Assembly (NCBI RefSeq): GCF_963855985.1
Contig: NC_087095.1
Coordinates: 13,836,001 to 13,900,000, forward strand
Origin: Ostrinia nubilalis
Lineage: Eukaryota > Arthropoda > Insecta > Lepidoptera > Crambidae
Length of the DNA: 64,000 nucleotides
Direction of reading: 5' to 3'
Below are positions 23,586-34,807 of the stretch, piece after piece (within the stretch, counting starts at the first letter, position 1; every line of letters starts with the position of its first letter). The position numbers were made by a program, and so were the translations under genes. The notes beneath the pieces are model-generated. The model ran no database searches. It was not told the DNA's origin and saw only the letters and a program-made list of their open reading frames with translations.

Positions 23586-26500
23586 TTACTGTAAAGGAAG
23601 AGGACAAACTCTAACTACAGGCCGAACATAAGTACCGGTTGCAGTGCGAATCTTTAAGGTGCGAATGATTTTGTCCTTTCCGGGGTATACTTCCACAACC
23701 ACACCCAATGGCCAACAAAGAGGATGCGCATTGTCATCCTTTATAACAACAACAGAGCCCACATCTATCGGTTTGGTCACCGTATTCCACTTTTCACGGC
23801 GTTGTAGAGAAGTTAAATACTCCTGACTCCAGCGACGCCAAAAGCTTTGCACTAATTTATTGACTAACTGATAACGCGTTAACCGATTGTCAGAAATATC
23901 AGAGACATTTTCTACTGGTAAGAATTTCAGTGGAGTTATATTGAGAAAGTGATTGGGAGTGAGAGCGGATATATCAGATGGGTCAGAGCTAAGAACACAC
24001 AATGGTCTACTATTTAATAAGCCTTCTATTTGTACAAGTACAGTGTTGAACTCTTCGTATGTTAACACTTGAAGACCAATAACTTTATAAAGATGCGTTT
24101 TTACATAACGAACATTTATCTCTGTGATGCCGTTAAAGTGCGGACCATATGGTGGACTATGAAGAAACTTAATGCGTTGTTCAGCCAAATGTGAACTTAA
24201 ATAATTTTTGTGAGAGTCAGATTCTAAAAGAGCGTAAATTTCGTCAAGCTTGCGTTTAGCGCCAATGAAGTTAGTACCTCCGTCGCTATATATCATGGAA
24301 ACGGGGCCTCTTCTACAAATGAATCGACGAAAAGCGGCGAGAAATAGATCAGAGCTTAAGTCTGAAACTAACTCTATGTGTAGAGCCTTAGTTGTAAGAC
24401 AGCAAAATAAACAAATATAAGCCTTCTGGCTTTTAACACCTCTGCGGCGAATGTGAGTAATAAAGAAGGGACCTGCATAATCGACCGATGTATAAACAAA
24501 GGCTTTAGCTTCTGAAACGCGAAATGATGGCAAGTCGCCCATAAGAGGGTTTGTAGATTTAGGGTTTAAACGAAAACAGATATTGCATTGATGCACTCTT
24601 TGACGTACTAAGTTACGTGCGGAAAGTATCCAAAATTTCTGTCTAAGCAGACTGAGTAGAAGTGAAGGACCAGTATGTAAATTACATACATGAAAGTAAT
24701 CAACTAAAAGTTGAGTGAAGCGATGTTTAGGCGATAGAATGATTGGATGCTTTTGTCCATAGTTGAGTTGAGAGTGAGTGAGTCGACCTCCGACACGAAG
24801 TATATTATCAGAGTCAATGAAAGGGTTAAGTTTGAGAAGCGATTTGTTAAAGGGTTTATTATTTTTAATTGCGTGCATATCTTGAGTAAAAAATAGTGCC
24901 TGTATATGGCGTACTAAATAGAGTTCAGCGAGTTCTAAATCAGAGGATGTAACCACTCCGTTTGAACGTAGTATTTTAGCGAAGCGTAACACGTACACAG
25001 TAGCGCGTAATAATTTTGGGTACGTGGAAATGCGATCAATTAATCGATCGAAAGGGTGAGAGTTCGATTGAGAGCTTGTCTCTGAAACAAGAGCGATAGT
25101 TTTCTCTTCCAGTCGAACACTGTTAGATGAAACTTGAAATGGCTCGATAGGCCATTGCGAGATTGGCTGAGCTGTCCATTGAGGAGAGTGAAACCAATTT
25201 AATTGATTTAATAATGCTTTAGGAGTTACCGGTCGCGATATTACATCTGCAGGATTTTCATTTCCATTAACATGATACCAAATTTTGGCGTTGAGTTTCG
25301 AATTAATTTCAGTAATTCTATTCGCAACAAATGTGTGAAATTTGTACGCGGGAGAATGTATCCACGTGAGAGTGACAGTCGAGTCCGAAAATGCGTAAAT
25401 TGAGTTAACAGGATAACGATTCTCTATACTATCGCGAACCGATAATAAAAGATTTGTCAAGAGCAGCGCTGCGCACAGTTCAAGCCGCGCAAGAGATATT
25501 TTCTTTAAAGGCGCGACGCGCGATTTGGATGCGATAAGAAAGACTTCACCGGGTGAATCTGCATCAGAGCTCACGCGCACATAAACCACAGCTCCGTAGC
25601 ATACTTCGCTGGCGTCCGCGAAGCCCATGATAGTGACGTGGCAACCCGCGGTGATTCCTATATGACGAGATATTTTTAATTGCGATAAATAGTTAATCTC
25701 ACTATCAAACCGATTCCATTTATTTTTTATTGAGTCTGGAACTGGCTGGTCCCATTCAAGTTCGCGCTGCCAGCATTCTTGAATTAAGAGTTTGAGAAAC
25801 GCTGTCACAGGGCCTAGCAAACCCAAAGGGTCGAATAATCTAGCGGTTGCGGAAAGAATCGTGCGTTTTGTGCATTGGTCAGAGTTAGTAGAGTTAATTT
25901 TGTAAAGAAAAACGTCATCATTAGGAAGCCACTGCATGCCTATGATTTTTGTCGTAATTTCTGAGTCAGTGTCAAAATCGACGAGCTGTGGATTTTTATG
26001 CGAATCGGGAATCTTATTTATAAGCTCAGGGTTGTTCGAGATCCACTTAACCATTTTAAACCCCCCGGCCATGAACATCTTAACCATTTGATGGTAAGAT
26101 TGTTCAGCTTTTTCTAACCCGTCCATCGATGAGACATAATCGTCCATATACATACAGGATTGAGCTTCAGACGCGGCGATAGGATAATTCGCGCGCTCGT
26201 CCTCAGCGAGTTGGCGAACGACACGCATAGCGAGGTAAGGCGAGCTAGAAACGCCAAAAGAAACCCTATTGTATTGATAAGTATCAATCGGTGATTCAGG
26301 ATCAAATCGAAATAATATGCGTTGAAACGGGTGGTGATTTTGATCAAGCTTTACACAGAAATACATCTTTTCAATATCAGCAGATAAAGCGACTGAGAAA
26401 ATGCGTAAGTTAATTAAAAGATCAAAAATATTACTTTGTAAGTTTGGGCCAGTGTAAAGAACATCATTTAACGACTTTCCAGAGGTTGTTTTACAACTTG

Positions 26501-28880
26501 CATCTAAAACGACTCGAGTTTTTGAAGTGAGTTTATCTGGTCGGTATACTGCATGATGAGGTATATAATAATTTGGAGTATTTTCCTCTGAATTCGATGC
26601 GTTTTCAACTTTTGACAGAAAACCGCGATCGATACAGTCTTGAATATTTTCATTATAGTTAGTGCGTAAGCCCGGAGTTGAGTCTAACTTTTTCTCTAAG
26701 TTATAAAAGCGACGCCTAGCAGTAAAGTAAGAATCGCCGAGTTCTGATGGGTCGAGTTTAAATGGCAATGAAACGGTATACGTCCCAGAGTCGTCGCGAG
26801 AATGAGTTGATTGGAAAATGTTTTCACATATATCATCGTCAGGGCTGATGTGTCTCTTAGTAGGTACACTTTCAAGCTCCCAAAAGCGTTGCGTGAGTGA
26901 TTCTAATGAGTGCGAGTCTACATTGCAAAAGAATGCTTTATTATCATTGCGTGAATGAGCTGAGTAGCACTGAGCGCGTCCCATAGCGAGATATCCGAGC
27001 GTGGTTTCGATAGCGATGACAGAGGATTGCGGTGAAGTTATTTTATTACTACCTAAAAGAAGCGGGAATATCTCATTGCCTAACAAACAATCGATTTCAG
27101 CAGGGATATCGAAGCTGTCATCAGCCATAGGAAGACCTTGTAAATGCGATAACTGGGTTATGTCAACCCTTACATTAGGTAAATAATCGGTTATTGTATC
27201 AATGACGCGTGCGTTAATAGTGTATTTACACCTGGGATCAAAGCGTGAGGCAATTGTGAAAGATACATATCCTAGCGACACACTTTCAGACTGACCTATG
27301 CCCTTAATAGTGGTAGGTAGCGGATTGACTTTTAAGTTCAGTCGCGCACAACATTTATTTGTGATAAAGTTGCTCATCGAACCTGTGTCTAGAAACACGC
27401 GTAATTTTTGACACGTCTTATTATTGTCATAAGTAAACACTGACGCGGTGGGTAATAAGACCGTGGTACTAGATTCATCAGCGATCGACGGCGTGACTGC
27501 AGAGAGAGACACATTGTTGGTTGGCATCGATTGCAACGGCGGCGTGACCGGACCGGGCGCGGACATGGACGCGTCGGTCGGCGAAAGCGTCGCGCTGCAA
27601 GTCAGCTGTTGTGACGTCATAGGTCTATTCACGTTAAAATTATCTATATGAATAAGAGTGTGATGTTTACGTTGGCAAACTGAGCAACGATTTTGAGATC
27701 TGCAATCTTTGATGTTATGAAAGCCTAAACAATTGAGACAAAAGTTACATTTCGTAACTAAAGAGTGGCGAGTTGGCGCATTTTTCGAGAGAAAATAACT
27801 GCATTTGAACAGGGCATGTTCAGGTTCCGTCTTACAAAGTTGACAATTCTTGCGTACAGAGGATGGAGTGTATGAGCCTTGCGAATTCGGTTGAGATTGG
27901 AAGTAATGTTGATTGGGTTTTACTCCAGAAGCTGTATTAGAAACAAACGACTGTGTCGGTTTCGAGTTTTTAGACTGCGATGCGAAATTCGTTTTATTAT
28001 TAACGTACAGCTTATTCTGCGTAAAAGATGAGCGTAAAGAATGGATCTTATTCTGTTCTTTTATAAAAGTCTTGAGATCATTAAACGTAGGCATTTTTAC
28101 GTGCTTAATGGATTGTTCAAATAAATTTAGAGTGTCTTTGTCTAATTTACTGAGAGCAATATGAGTCAAAATGAAATCGGAAAGGTCATCAATCTGTAAA
28201 CGTCGTAAGGCAGCTTCAGCTGAGCAATACTGTTCCAAAAATTCATCTAAAGATTGCGATTTGAAGTTTATTAACTGTTCCAAATACATAGAGGCTTGTA
28301 CTCTTATGTCTTGGTATTTTTCTAATAGGTTGTTCCAAATTATGTAATAGTTCTCACCAGTAGGTGGAATACCCGAGCAAATTGTAAGTGCTTTTCCGGA
28401 AAGTTTTCCTATAAGGTATTGAGCCTTTTCACCTGGAGACAAACCAGTGTTCTCATGAATAAGCGTTTTAAAATTTTGGTAGAAAACGGGCCACTTGGAA
28501 GGGGCTCCGTCGAAAGAGACTAGTTCTAAAGGCGGTAATTTTTTTACGAAATCCTGTTTGCGTCGCTCTGTGTTGGCCTTTAGTTGTGCGATGGAGCTTT
28601 GCACCGAAAGGATGTTACAGTACAAATCGTCAAACGAGTTGAGTGCGGCAAATGTAGGTTTGAGTTCCTCATCATTTTTCATATAACACAAATTAAGTTC
28701 GTCAATAGTATCAAGAAAATCCGATCTTGTTTTTTCAATCGAATGCATGCGAGACATGAAAATTTGTTCAATCTGAGGGTCGGAGACCTTTAGGCTGAGG
28801 TCGTATAATTCCTGAACCCTCTGAAAAAGCGCTTCTTTTTTAGCTTCAAGCAAATTAATTTTGCGTTTTACTCCCTCCAT
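23586..28880 (-). CDS. Gag-Pol polyprotein, BEL/Pao element 1
   Basis: A single uninterrupted frame. The internal Met at 28880 (MEGVKRKINLLE) is the likelier start; an in-frame Met 8 codons upstream at 28904 gives 1772 residues, and the numbering here uses that longer form. Order: coiled Gag N-terminus (about 10-120); DUF1759-type capsid region (about 122-280); Cys/His zinc knuckles (about 354-418); retropepsin-like protease with D506-T-G; reverse transcriptase with ADIEKM near 843 and YMDD at 919-922; RNase H (about 1095-1225, FADAS and FSDSTVTLTWIHS); integrase zinc-binding His/Cys (H1405, H1410, C1440, C1443); integrase core D1475, D1541, E1595; and a C-terminal DUF5641-type domain (about 1690-1770). 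This order is typical of BEL/Pao. The region around the catalytic Glu (GITEINV) differs from the usual GIWEA. It converts RNA to DNA and integrates it. Confidence 0.95.
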   Translation of the reverse strand: MEGVKRKINLLEAKKEALFQRVQELYDLSLKVSDPQIEQIFMSRMHSIEKTRSDFLDTIDELNLCYMKNDEELKPTFAALNSFDDLYCNILSVQSSIAQLKANTERRKQDFVKKLPPLELVSFDGAPSKWPVFYQNFKTLIHENTGLSPGEKAQYLIGKLSGKALTICSGIPPTGENYYIIWNNLLEKYQDIRVQASMYLEQLINFKSQSLDEFLEQYCSAEAALRRLQIDDLSDFILTHIALSKLDKDTLNLFEQSIKHVKMPTFNDLKTFIKEQNKIHSLRSSFTQNKLYVNNKTNFASQSKNSKPTQSFVSNTASGVKPNQHYFQSQPNSQGSYTPSSVRKNCQLCKTEPEHALFKCSYFLSKNAPTRHSLVTKCNFCLNCLGFHNIKDCRSQNRCSVCQRKHHTLIHIDNFNVNRPMTSQQLTCSATLSPTDASMSAPGPVTPPLQSMPTNNVSLSAVTPSIADESSTTVLLPTASVFTYDNNKTCQKLRVFLDTGSMSNFITNKCCARLNLKVNPLPTTIKGIGQSESVSLGYVSFTIASRFDPRCKYTINARVIDTITDYLPNVRVDITQLSHLQGLPMADDSFDIPAEIDCLLGNEIFPLLLGSNKITSPQSSVIAIETTLGYLAMGRAQCYSAHSRNDNKAFFCNVDSHSLESLTQRFWELESVPTKRHISPDDDICENIFQSTHSRDDSGTYTVSLPFKLDPSELGDSYFTARRRFYNLEKKLDSTPGLRTNYNENIQDCIDRGFLSKVENASNSEENTPNYYIPHHAVYRPDKLTSKTRVVLDASCKTTSGKSLNDVLYTGPNLQSNIFDLLINLRIFSVALSADIEKMYFCVKLDQNHHPFQRILFRFDPESPIDTYQYNRVSFGVSSSPYLAMRVVRQLAEDERANYPIAASEAQSCMYMDDYVSSMDGLEKAEQSYHQMVKMFMAGGFKMVKWISNNPELINKIPDSHKNPQLVDFDTDSEITTKIIGMQWLPNDDVFLYKINSTNSDQCTKRTILSATARLFDPLGLLGPVTAFLKLLIQECWQRELEWDQPVPDSIKNKWNRFDSEINYLSQLKISRHIGITAGCHVTIMGFADASEVCYGAVVYVRVSSDADSPGEVFLIASKSRVAPLKKISLARLELCAALLLTNLLLSVRDSIENRYPVNSIYAFSDSTVTLTWIHSPAYKFHTFVANRITEINSKLNAKIWYHVNGNENPADVISRPVTPKALLNQLNWFHSPQWTAQPISQWPIEPFQVSSNSVRLEEKTIALVSETSSQSNSHPFDRLIDRISTYPKLLRATVYVLRFAKILRSNGVVTSSDLELAELYLVRHIQALFFTQDMHAIKNNKPFNKSLLKLNPFIDSDNILRVGGRLTHSQLNYGQKHPIILSPKHRFTQLLVDYFHVCNLHTGPSLLLSLLRQKFWILSARNLVRQRVHQCNICFRLNPKSTNPLMGDLPSFRVSEAKAFVYTSVDYAGPFFITHIRRRGVKSQKAYICLFCCLTTKALHIELVSDLSSDLFLAAFRRFICRRGPVSMIYSDGGTNFIGAKRKLDEIYALLESDSHKNYLSSHLAEQRIKFLHSPPYGPHFNGITEINVRYVKTHLYKVIGLQVLTYEEFNTVLVQIEGLLNSRPLCVLSSDPSDISALTPNHFLNITPLKFLPVENVSDISDNRLTRYQLVNKLVQSFWRRWSQEYLTSLQRREKWNTVTKPIDVGSVVVIKDDNAHPLCWPLGVVVEVYPGKDKIIRTLKIRTATGTYVRPVVRVCPLPLQ

Positions 28881-29243
28881 TGTATTGTAGGTGAGCAAAC
28901 ACACGCACGAGAGCTAGCGTTAAAAATGAGTTGAGTTGTGCGTATTTATTTATAATCCAGTAGGAAAATAAAATGCGTAGCGTATGTAAGCGAATTTGAA
29001 ATTGAATTGAAATAAAATTTTAAAAGATTGAATTTAAAAAATATACGTGTTTACAAACAACGAGTTGACGTTTGAGTGAATAGCAATTTCTAGAATGTGC
29101 CAAATGTCAAACGAATCGAACTTTCTAGAAAGAATGTGTCACGAGCGAATTTTCTAGAATTTTCTAGAGGGTTGTCAAAATGACGGATGCGTGAAAATGT
29201 GTAGTTGTGATTTTATGTAAGTGTAAAGGATAGGAAATGAACC

Positions 29244-29261
29244 ATCCGGCTCGAAGGACCA
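29244..29261 (-). other. Primer-binding site of element 1, tRNA-Tyr type
   Basis: The + strand reads 'atccggctcgaaggacca', which looks like the 3' end of a tRNA including CCA. An acceptor arm pairing with CCTTCGA and the 'ccggctcgaagga' end fit animal tRNA-Tyr from memory. It sits 9 bases inside the 5' LTR, where minus-strand synthesis would start. Confidence 0.75.
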
Positions 29262-29270
29262 GAAAGGAGT

Positions 29271-29599
29271 TGTAGGAGATTGGGATAGGAACGGGATGGG
29301 ATACCTTCGATTGAGCAGACTCCACAGGACGGTCCAAGCTTGGTTCTTCTTTCACTTTCACAAACACTTGAATTTTTATTGAGATGAGTTTAGCGCGCGA
29401 TTTGTGTTTATTTGAATTGGTTTATTTTGGATACTTATTTAGTATTAACGCCCAGATAGGTAGGCGAAGCGGCGCGTTGCGATGCGAGAGCGAGACTGAA
29501 GGTGGGAGGGAGAGGATAGGAAAAAGGACTGTCAGAATGAGTGATAGAATAGTGTGACATGAGTTTGAAATGTATGAGGTTTTAATGCTGGCGCGTACA
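29271..29599 (-). repeat. 5' LTR of element 1
   Basis: 329 bp, the same length and, as far as I can see, the same sequence as 23069-23397. It should carry the promoter for the element's transcript, which would run antisense to the receptor gene. Confidence 0.95.
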
Positions 29600-29867
29600 C
29601 CAGATCAAAATCAGATCTAATTAGTAACGGTCAGAATGTGATGGAGGTCGCATAGTTTGGGTTGGAGTCCACAAACTGATGGGCAGTGGCAGTATAAGTT
29701 TCTTAACTAAAAATACTTAAATTTTATCAGTAGTCAATAAAACAATAAAAAATAAAGTTTCAACATGGTTATCCACCTTTATCAACAAAGTAGCATAGGG
29801 TGTTATCATAATATTATACCTAAAGTATGACGATGACAGTAGATTTGTAATTTTTTTTTGTTCACAG

Positions 29868-29979
29868 CTCACAGAAGAATGCGGACCGTTACAAATTACT
29901 TCTTGGTGAACCTGTCGTTTGCAGACCTCATGATGGCTTCCCTCAACTGCCTTTTCAACTTCATCTACATGTTACACAG
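29868..29979 (+). CDS. TkR86C: Tachykinin/natalisin-type GPCR, exon 2 (ICL1 and TM2)
   Basis: The acceptor is ttcacag and the donor cacag|gtaaga. Joined with the one base from exon 1 it reads A60[11 protein letters not shown], the strongly conserved first intracellular loop of tachykinin receptors, then TM2 with NLSFAD, where D79 is the class A sodium-binding Asp (D2.50). It goes on to [12 protein letters not shown], which fits TkR86C better than TkR99D as I remember those proteins. It ends in phase 2 within Ser97. The BEL/Pao element ends 268 bp upstream of this acceptor. Confidence 0.95.
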
Positions 29980-31171
29980 GTAAGACACCCATTTATAATG
30001 ATTAAAATGATCGTTATCTAAATAATAATTTTATCTTATGAACATCTATTAAGTGATAAGTCCAACTCAGACTATTGTATAATATTATCACTCTAAAGTG
30101 GATAACCGCTTAAAATAAAATAGAATCAGTTTTCTTGACACCCACAATATTTTGAATAGTGAAAAGGGTTTTATACAAAAAGTCCCAAACTCAGCATTAG
30201 TTGTGACAAAGTGTGCCACGACGAGTAGATGACTTTTGGGTCACTTAGGGCATTAAACTTAAAAAAATATTTGTAGCAAAAGAAAGCGATAACACCTGAA
30301 ATTCATCTGACATCATCCTATTATAACAAATGGCTTCGTTGCTATTTATTAACTGTCTTGATTGTATATTATTATGCTCTATGTATATTGATGGAGGTAT
30401 TTCAAAGCTGCACTTTTTATGAGATTCCTCGTTCAATATTGTTGAATCTACAATGTAGATAACTATTCATAATGCTCAAACTACTTGAGGGTTTGAGTTA
30501 GTTAAATCGCAAGTCTTTGGTATTTACTATTCAGTAACTGTAAACATACTATAACTTCAGAAGTTTTATCAAGTTAGAGTGTTCAATGGTTTTGTATAAA
30601 TACTAAAATAAATGAATCTTTGACTGTCAAAAAAGTTTTATTGGTCTTGTTATTCATTGAAACTTCTGCTTAAAGTTACTAATTGGTACTAATATTGAAA
30701 TTCAGCCTTTTTTTGACGACCAATATCGTTATTCTTTTGTTAATTTTTTATCTACTCGACTCTCGAATTTTGATTCATCATTATTAACGGTGTGTGCTTG
30801 ATAAAATATTTTATTTAGGCTTCCTAAGATAATTATTACCTAATTGATCTGCCCAACTTATTTAATTCCAGTAAAAGTAATAGTAAATTACTATCCGCCA
30901 TTTTCGAAAGACGTCGGAGATAAGAGATGTTGGAATGTCTAAGATTTTAAGTTACAAAGACATTTTGTGGCCTAAAATTTCGGTGAACTCCAGATTCTAA
31001 AATGAAGATTAAGACCTTAATCATCAGAATTTCGTAGGCAATTACAGTCACTGTCTTCAAATTCGTTGTCACCAAACCGTAAAATTGGCAAATTTTCATC
31101 TAGATTTTGTTGGAAGTATTTAATTTTCTTCGCTTATTAAGTATTGTTCGGATTTCAGAATTTTATTAGAT

Positions 31172-31377
31172 ACTAGCTGACCCGGCGAACTTTGTTCCGC
31201 CTTATGGCAATAAATAAGCAGACTTTTTTTTTAATTTCAAACCGGATAAAAAGTATCCTATGTCCTTCTCCTGGCTCTAAACTACCTCCCTGACAATTTT
31301 CAGCTAAATCGGTTCAGCCGTTCTTGAGTTATAAGTGGAGTAACTAACACGACTTTCTTTTATATACATATATAGAT
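31172..31377 (+). repeat. Short interspersed repeat, 'actagctgacccggcgaact' family
   Basis: It starts 'actagctgacccggcgaact' and carries 'aaatcggttcagccgttctt', 'cctatgtccttctcctggct' and an end in 'tatatacatatatagatt'. It shares general layout with the Helitron-like copies at 42816 and 63274 but belongs to a different subfamily. These repeats are widespread in Lepidoptera. Confidence 0.65.
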
Positions 31378-31462
31378 TTTTCGGTCAAAAATAGTAGCTT
31401 CGACAAAAAGACATAGATACTTTCACTCATGTCTACGGTGCCTGTTTAGTTCGTTGGTTTCA

Positions 31463-31555
31463 GTCAAAGATGTCCACTGCTGGACAAAGGCCTCCCCCAA
31501 GGATTTCCATAATGACCCGTCCTGCGCCACGTGCCAGTGACGGTGCATGTAGACA
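31463..31555 (-). repeat. Non-LTR retrotransposon 3' end, antisense
   Basis: 'gtccactgctggacaaaggc' followed by 'ctcccccaaggatttcca' is a widespread insect LINE 3' terminus seen here in antisense. Only the tail is present. Confidence 0.55.
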
Positions 31556-31656
31556 TTTTGAAATTCGTTTCTAAAATCGATCCTAATCTACCATTCTATT
31601 TTGTACTTGAGATAAAACGAGAATCAATCGTTTGCCTAATGCGATACCTTTAATTT

Positions 31657-32838
31657 CGTCAGTTGCAGGTTCACTTGGGGTAACTGACAAAATACAGTTT
31701 TTCAGTAGAGCCGTTTAAAGTTTTTTTTCGTCTTAATTTGGACATAACTTTTTTCCTTTTTAACCTTTTTTAGATCTGTTTTTACAGAAATGCTTAGAAT
31801 TCTACGCGGTTTTAGATTAAATAAAAAGAGTTATCTAATATGTCTTAGTTAAGGAAATAAATTGCAGTTACACCAATGTATTTTTGTACTTTTGACAGTT
31901 ACACTAATTTTACACCAAACTTTTGGAAAAAGCATAGGTCAAATTGGTGTAAGTACTGCCAAATTTGAAATAATTTGATGAATTTGCTGGGTTTTGTTTA
32001 CTTAGTTGCTGTATAATTTATGTAAAAGTATTAAAAAATAAGAGAATTCATGAAAAAAATAACATTTTGTCGTTTTCTTTAATTTTTTTTTATTTTATTA
32101 GAAGAAACTTTTATTTTATCCATTAAAAATGTTAAAAAAGCCACGAAAATCAAGAAAATATGTGTATATAATTTTTTTAAGACAGAAAATATTGAAATAT
32201 CTAAAGTATTACTGTGAAACTAAGTAATTTGAATATTTTTTTAAGCTTTGACTTACCAATACCGTATTTAGCTCTACGGGGCAACTTAAACTGAAAACAA
32301 AATGGATTTAATTTCCCACCTCTTTATAGCAATGTTGAATTAAGGTCATGAATACTACAACAGTAAAAGTAACAGAGTAACAACAGGTTAATGTTAGCAA
32401 CGCGCAGTGACGCTTAGTTGGCTGGATAGTTTGCTCAATTTCAATATTTTTTTTGTTGAGCTAACTTTAACTTCTTTAACTGATACTGCTGGTATAATAA
32501 TAATGTAATATGCCTTAAAACTTTCTAAATTCCTATTTTATTTTATGTTATAAACCTTAGCAAATCAGTGTAACTGCAAAGTTTTGTAGCAAAATTTTTA
32601 CATTATTACAGATACACCAATTCAACCTCGTAAAATTATTACAATGTCAGTTACACCAAAATTATAAAGGAAATCTGAAAAGTTCACACCTGAAAATGTC
32701 CGTGTAATTGTAATTTTTTTAAAGCTAGAATTTTTTTTACGTATACAATTGGAAAGAGCAGAAAAAACTAAGAAAAACTGTATATTTAACTCAAAAACCG
32801 TATTTTGTCAGTTACCCCAAGTGAACCTGCAACTGACG
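31657..32838. mobile_element. Non-autonomous DNA transposon with about 47-bp TIRs, 1.18 kb
   Basis: The left end 'cgtcagttgcaggttcactt' continues through 'ggggtaactgacaaaatac'. The right end is its reverse complement ('gtattttgtcagttacccca', then 'agtgaacctgcaactgacg') with almost no mismatch over about 47 bp. There is no open frame inside. Several internal copies of 'gttacaccaa' or its reverse complement occur. The family is not recognised. Confidence 0.8.
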
Positions 32839-34807
32839 AATTTAGTCATAGGCAGGTACTTTGTTAGGGTAGAGAAAGGTATCCGTTTTTATTTTTAATA
32901 ATTTCTGTGAATATAAATTGTAAACGGCGTCAGAGGCAAAGAACAGTTTTTTTGTTTCAATTTCACTCTAGCATCCTTTTGGAGAAAGTACTCTAATCTT
33001 GCGAAGCTTGATTCATATTGTACCCAGAGGGCTATTGGAGTGATTCAGAGCCTTAATCCTTGCTGCCGACTCAGCACATTTTTTGTCACACACGTCAGAT
33101 AGAAATAGACTAGATTTTTTTTTCTACAACGAGGAAGTCTTGGCCTGATGGTAAGTGATGATCAGGCCGAAGGTGGATGCGAGCTTCATCCGGAATCCTC
33201 AACCACAGAGATTGAAATGTAGAGCTGAAAGGTTGTAATTTAGTTCAAAGGCCTTAAATTGTATAGAAACTTTTCGGAGCTCTAACATGTTACATGTCCA
33301 AAACATAGCTTACCCTGCCACCAAAACCAACTCGGGACAACATAATACGCTTCAGTTATTGTCTTACAAGATTATTCACTTCTGAGAACCAAAACTACAA
33401 GTTGTTATCAGACTATTTCACTCAGACCGAAGGTGTAAAGTGATATATGCGCAATATCCTACACCTGAACGAGATCCCGCTACCTTTACGTGTTACGTCA
33501 TAGGAAATTAGGCCTACTTGTCCATGCTTACCTTATCTATAGCGTATTATTATTATTAATGAATATAAAATACACTGTATAGAATGTATACGCCCTCAAT
33601 GACTTAAACGCCTACAGAGTAACCACTAATCGCAAGCATTTATCACTGTCACAGCTGTCTGAATAAATTATTTAAAAGTAAAGCTGTAGCGACGACCCGA
33701 CGTAGACAATATTTTTTGTCTACGACTTTCCGTATTCTGGGACCTGTAACTGTTGCTAGGTTGCTTCATTTTACATAGTATAAATACAATGCTTTTTACA
33801 ACCTTAGTACCAATATAACTAATACTTATCTCAATCAGAGTAACTTCAGAAACGTCTACCGTCCTGAACAAATAATTATAGATTCAGACGAACGTAGACA
33901 ATACAAACTGGCATGTATATTTGAGTTCGTCATGGTAAAATTCCATTCCACGAAGATCGACGTGTAAAGAGATTTCAGTTCAATTACCTGTGTAATTACA
34001 TTACAATGAAAATGGAGAACCAAAGCGCTTAAAATTCTTTTTCACATTTTCGGTTCGTGAAAGTTTCACATAGGTATATTTTTCCTTTCAACAAAGATCA
34101 AAAGAGTCACCGTGTAGAAGTTTTGGGGTCATTATTAAAGTCAAACATTTTAAACTCTCTAACGTAACTTGGCGTAAATCGTTCAAACATGACCCACTGT
34201 TTAGGCTTACAAAGAGCACCCTGCCGTTTGAACAAATACCCTTTTTATCCGTCGAAAGTGTCTGTTTGATCAATGAATAGTTTTAAAACAATGAAAGATC
34301 TAAAAGAACTCATAATTTTCATTCAAATAAACTTTGTAAATACTTCAATAAAACAATTTTAAGCAAAGTATTACTTCTGCCAAAAACAGATTATTTATTT
34401 AACTCTGATTCCAATTTAGTTACGAACTCGTGCTTCGATTATACTCGTGTCATACAATAAACTCGTGTCTTCTATAATACTCGTGTCACATACTGGGAAT
34501 TTTGATTAATAGATTCTTGATTGGCCGCAAGGTAAATTGTAATTAAAGTAGATTGAACTATTAGAAACTAAGATTCTCTCCCAAAGACAAACATAATATT
34601 ATTTAGGTTAAATCAATGGAAACTTAATTAAACAGCACTTGGAGTTGATATTTCATTTTCCTTTATGTCATGTTTCACTTTAATGGAAGTCCTTGAAATC
34701 TCTAGAGTCAGGCAATTCTTTTAATTTCACCACCCTAGTATTAAAACCACAATGTAAAACATGTGGAAGCTTTGTAACTTAAGTTCTTAGTTTTATCCTT
34801 TGTTCAT

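Larger units (their letters stand above)
23069..29599 (-). mobile_element. Complete BEL/Pao LTR retrotransposon, element 1
   Basis: The element is 6531 bp and lies antisense to the host receptor gene in intron 1. Two 329-bp LTRs with TG..CA ends enclose a primer-binding site, one Gag-Pol frame and a polypurine tract. The 5-bp target duplication ccaga flanks both ends (23064-23068 and 29600-29604), which fits the family. I see no differences between the LTRs, which points to a recent insertion. Every part needed for retrotransposition is recognisable, but whether it is active cannot be judged from sequence. Confidence 0.95.
13688..29867 (+). other. Receptor intron 1 (16.2 kb)
   Basis: It begins gtgtgt and ends ttcacag. 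It contains foldback elements near 13.7, 17.1, 18.5 and 19.8 kb, a tandem repeat at 20.1-21.4 kb and the whole antisense BEL/Pao element at 23.1-29.6 kb. Between these, 13859-17107 and 21661-22979 show no gene or repeat boundary I can support, apart from a weak foldback at about 14105-14212 sharing 'tagcttgagcgtgc' and a LINE-like tail near 15139-15230. Confidence 0.85.
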
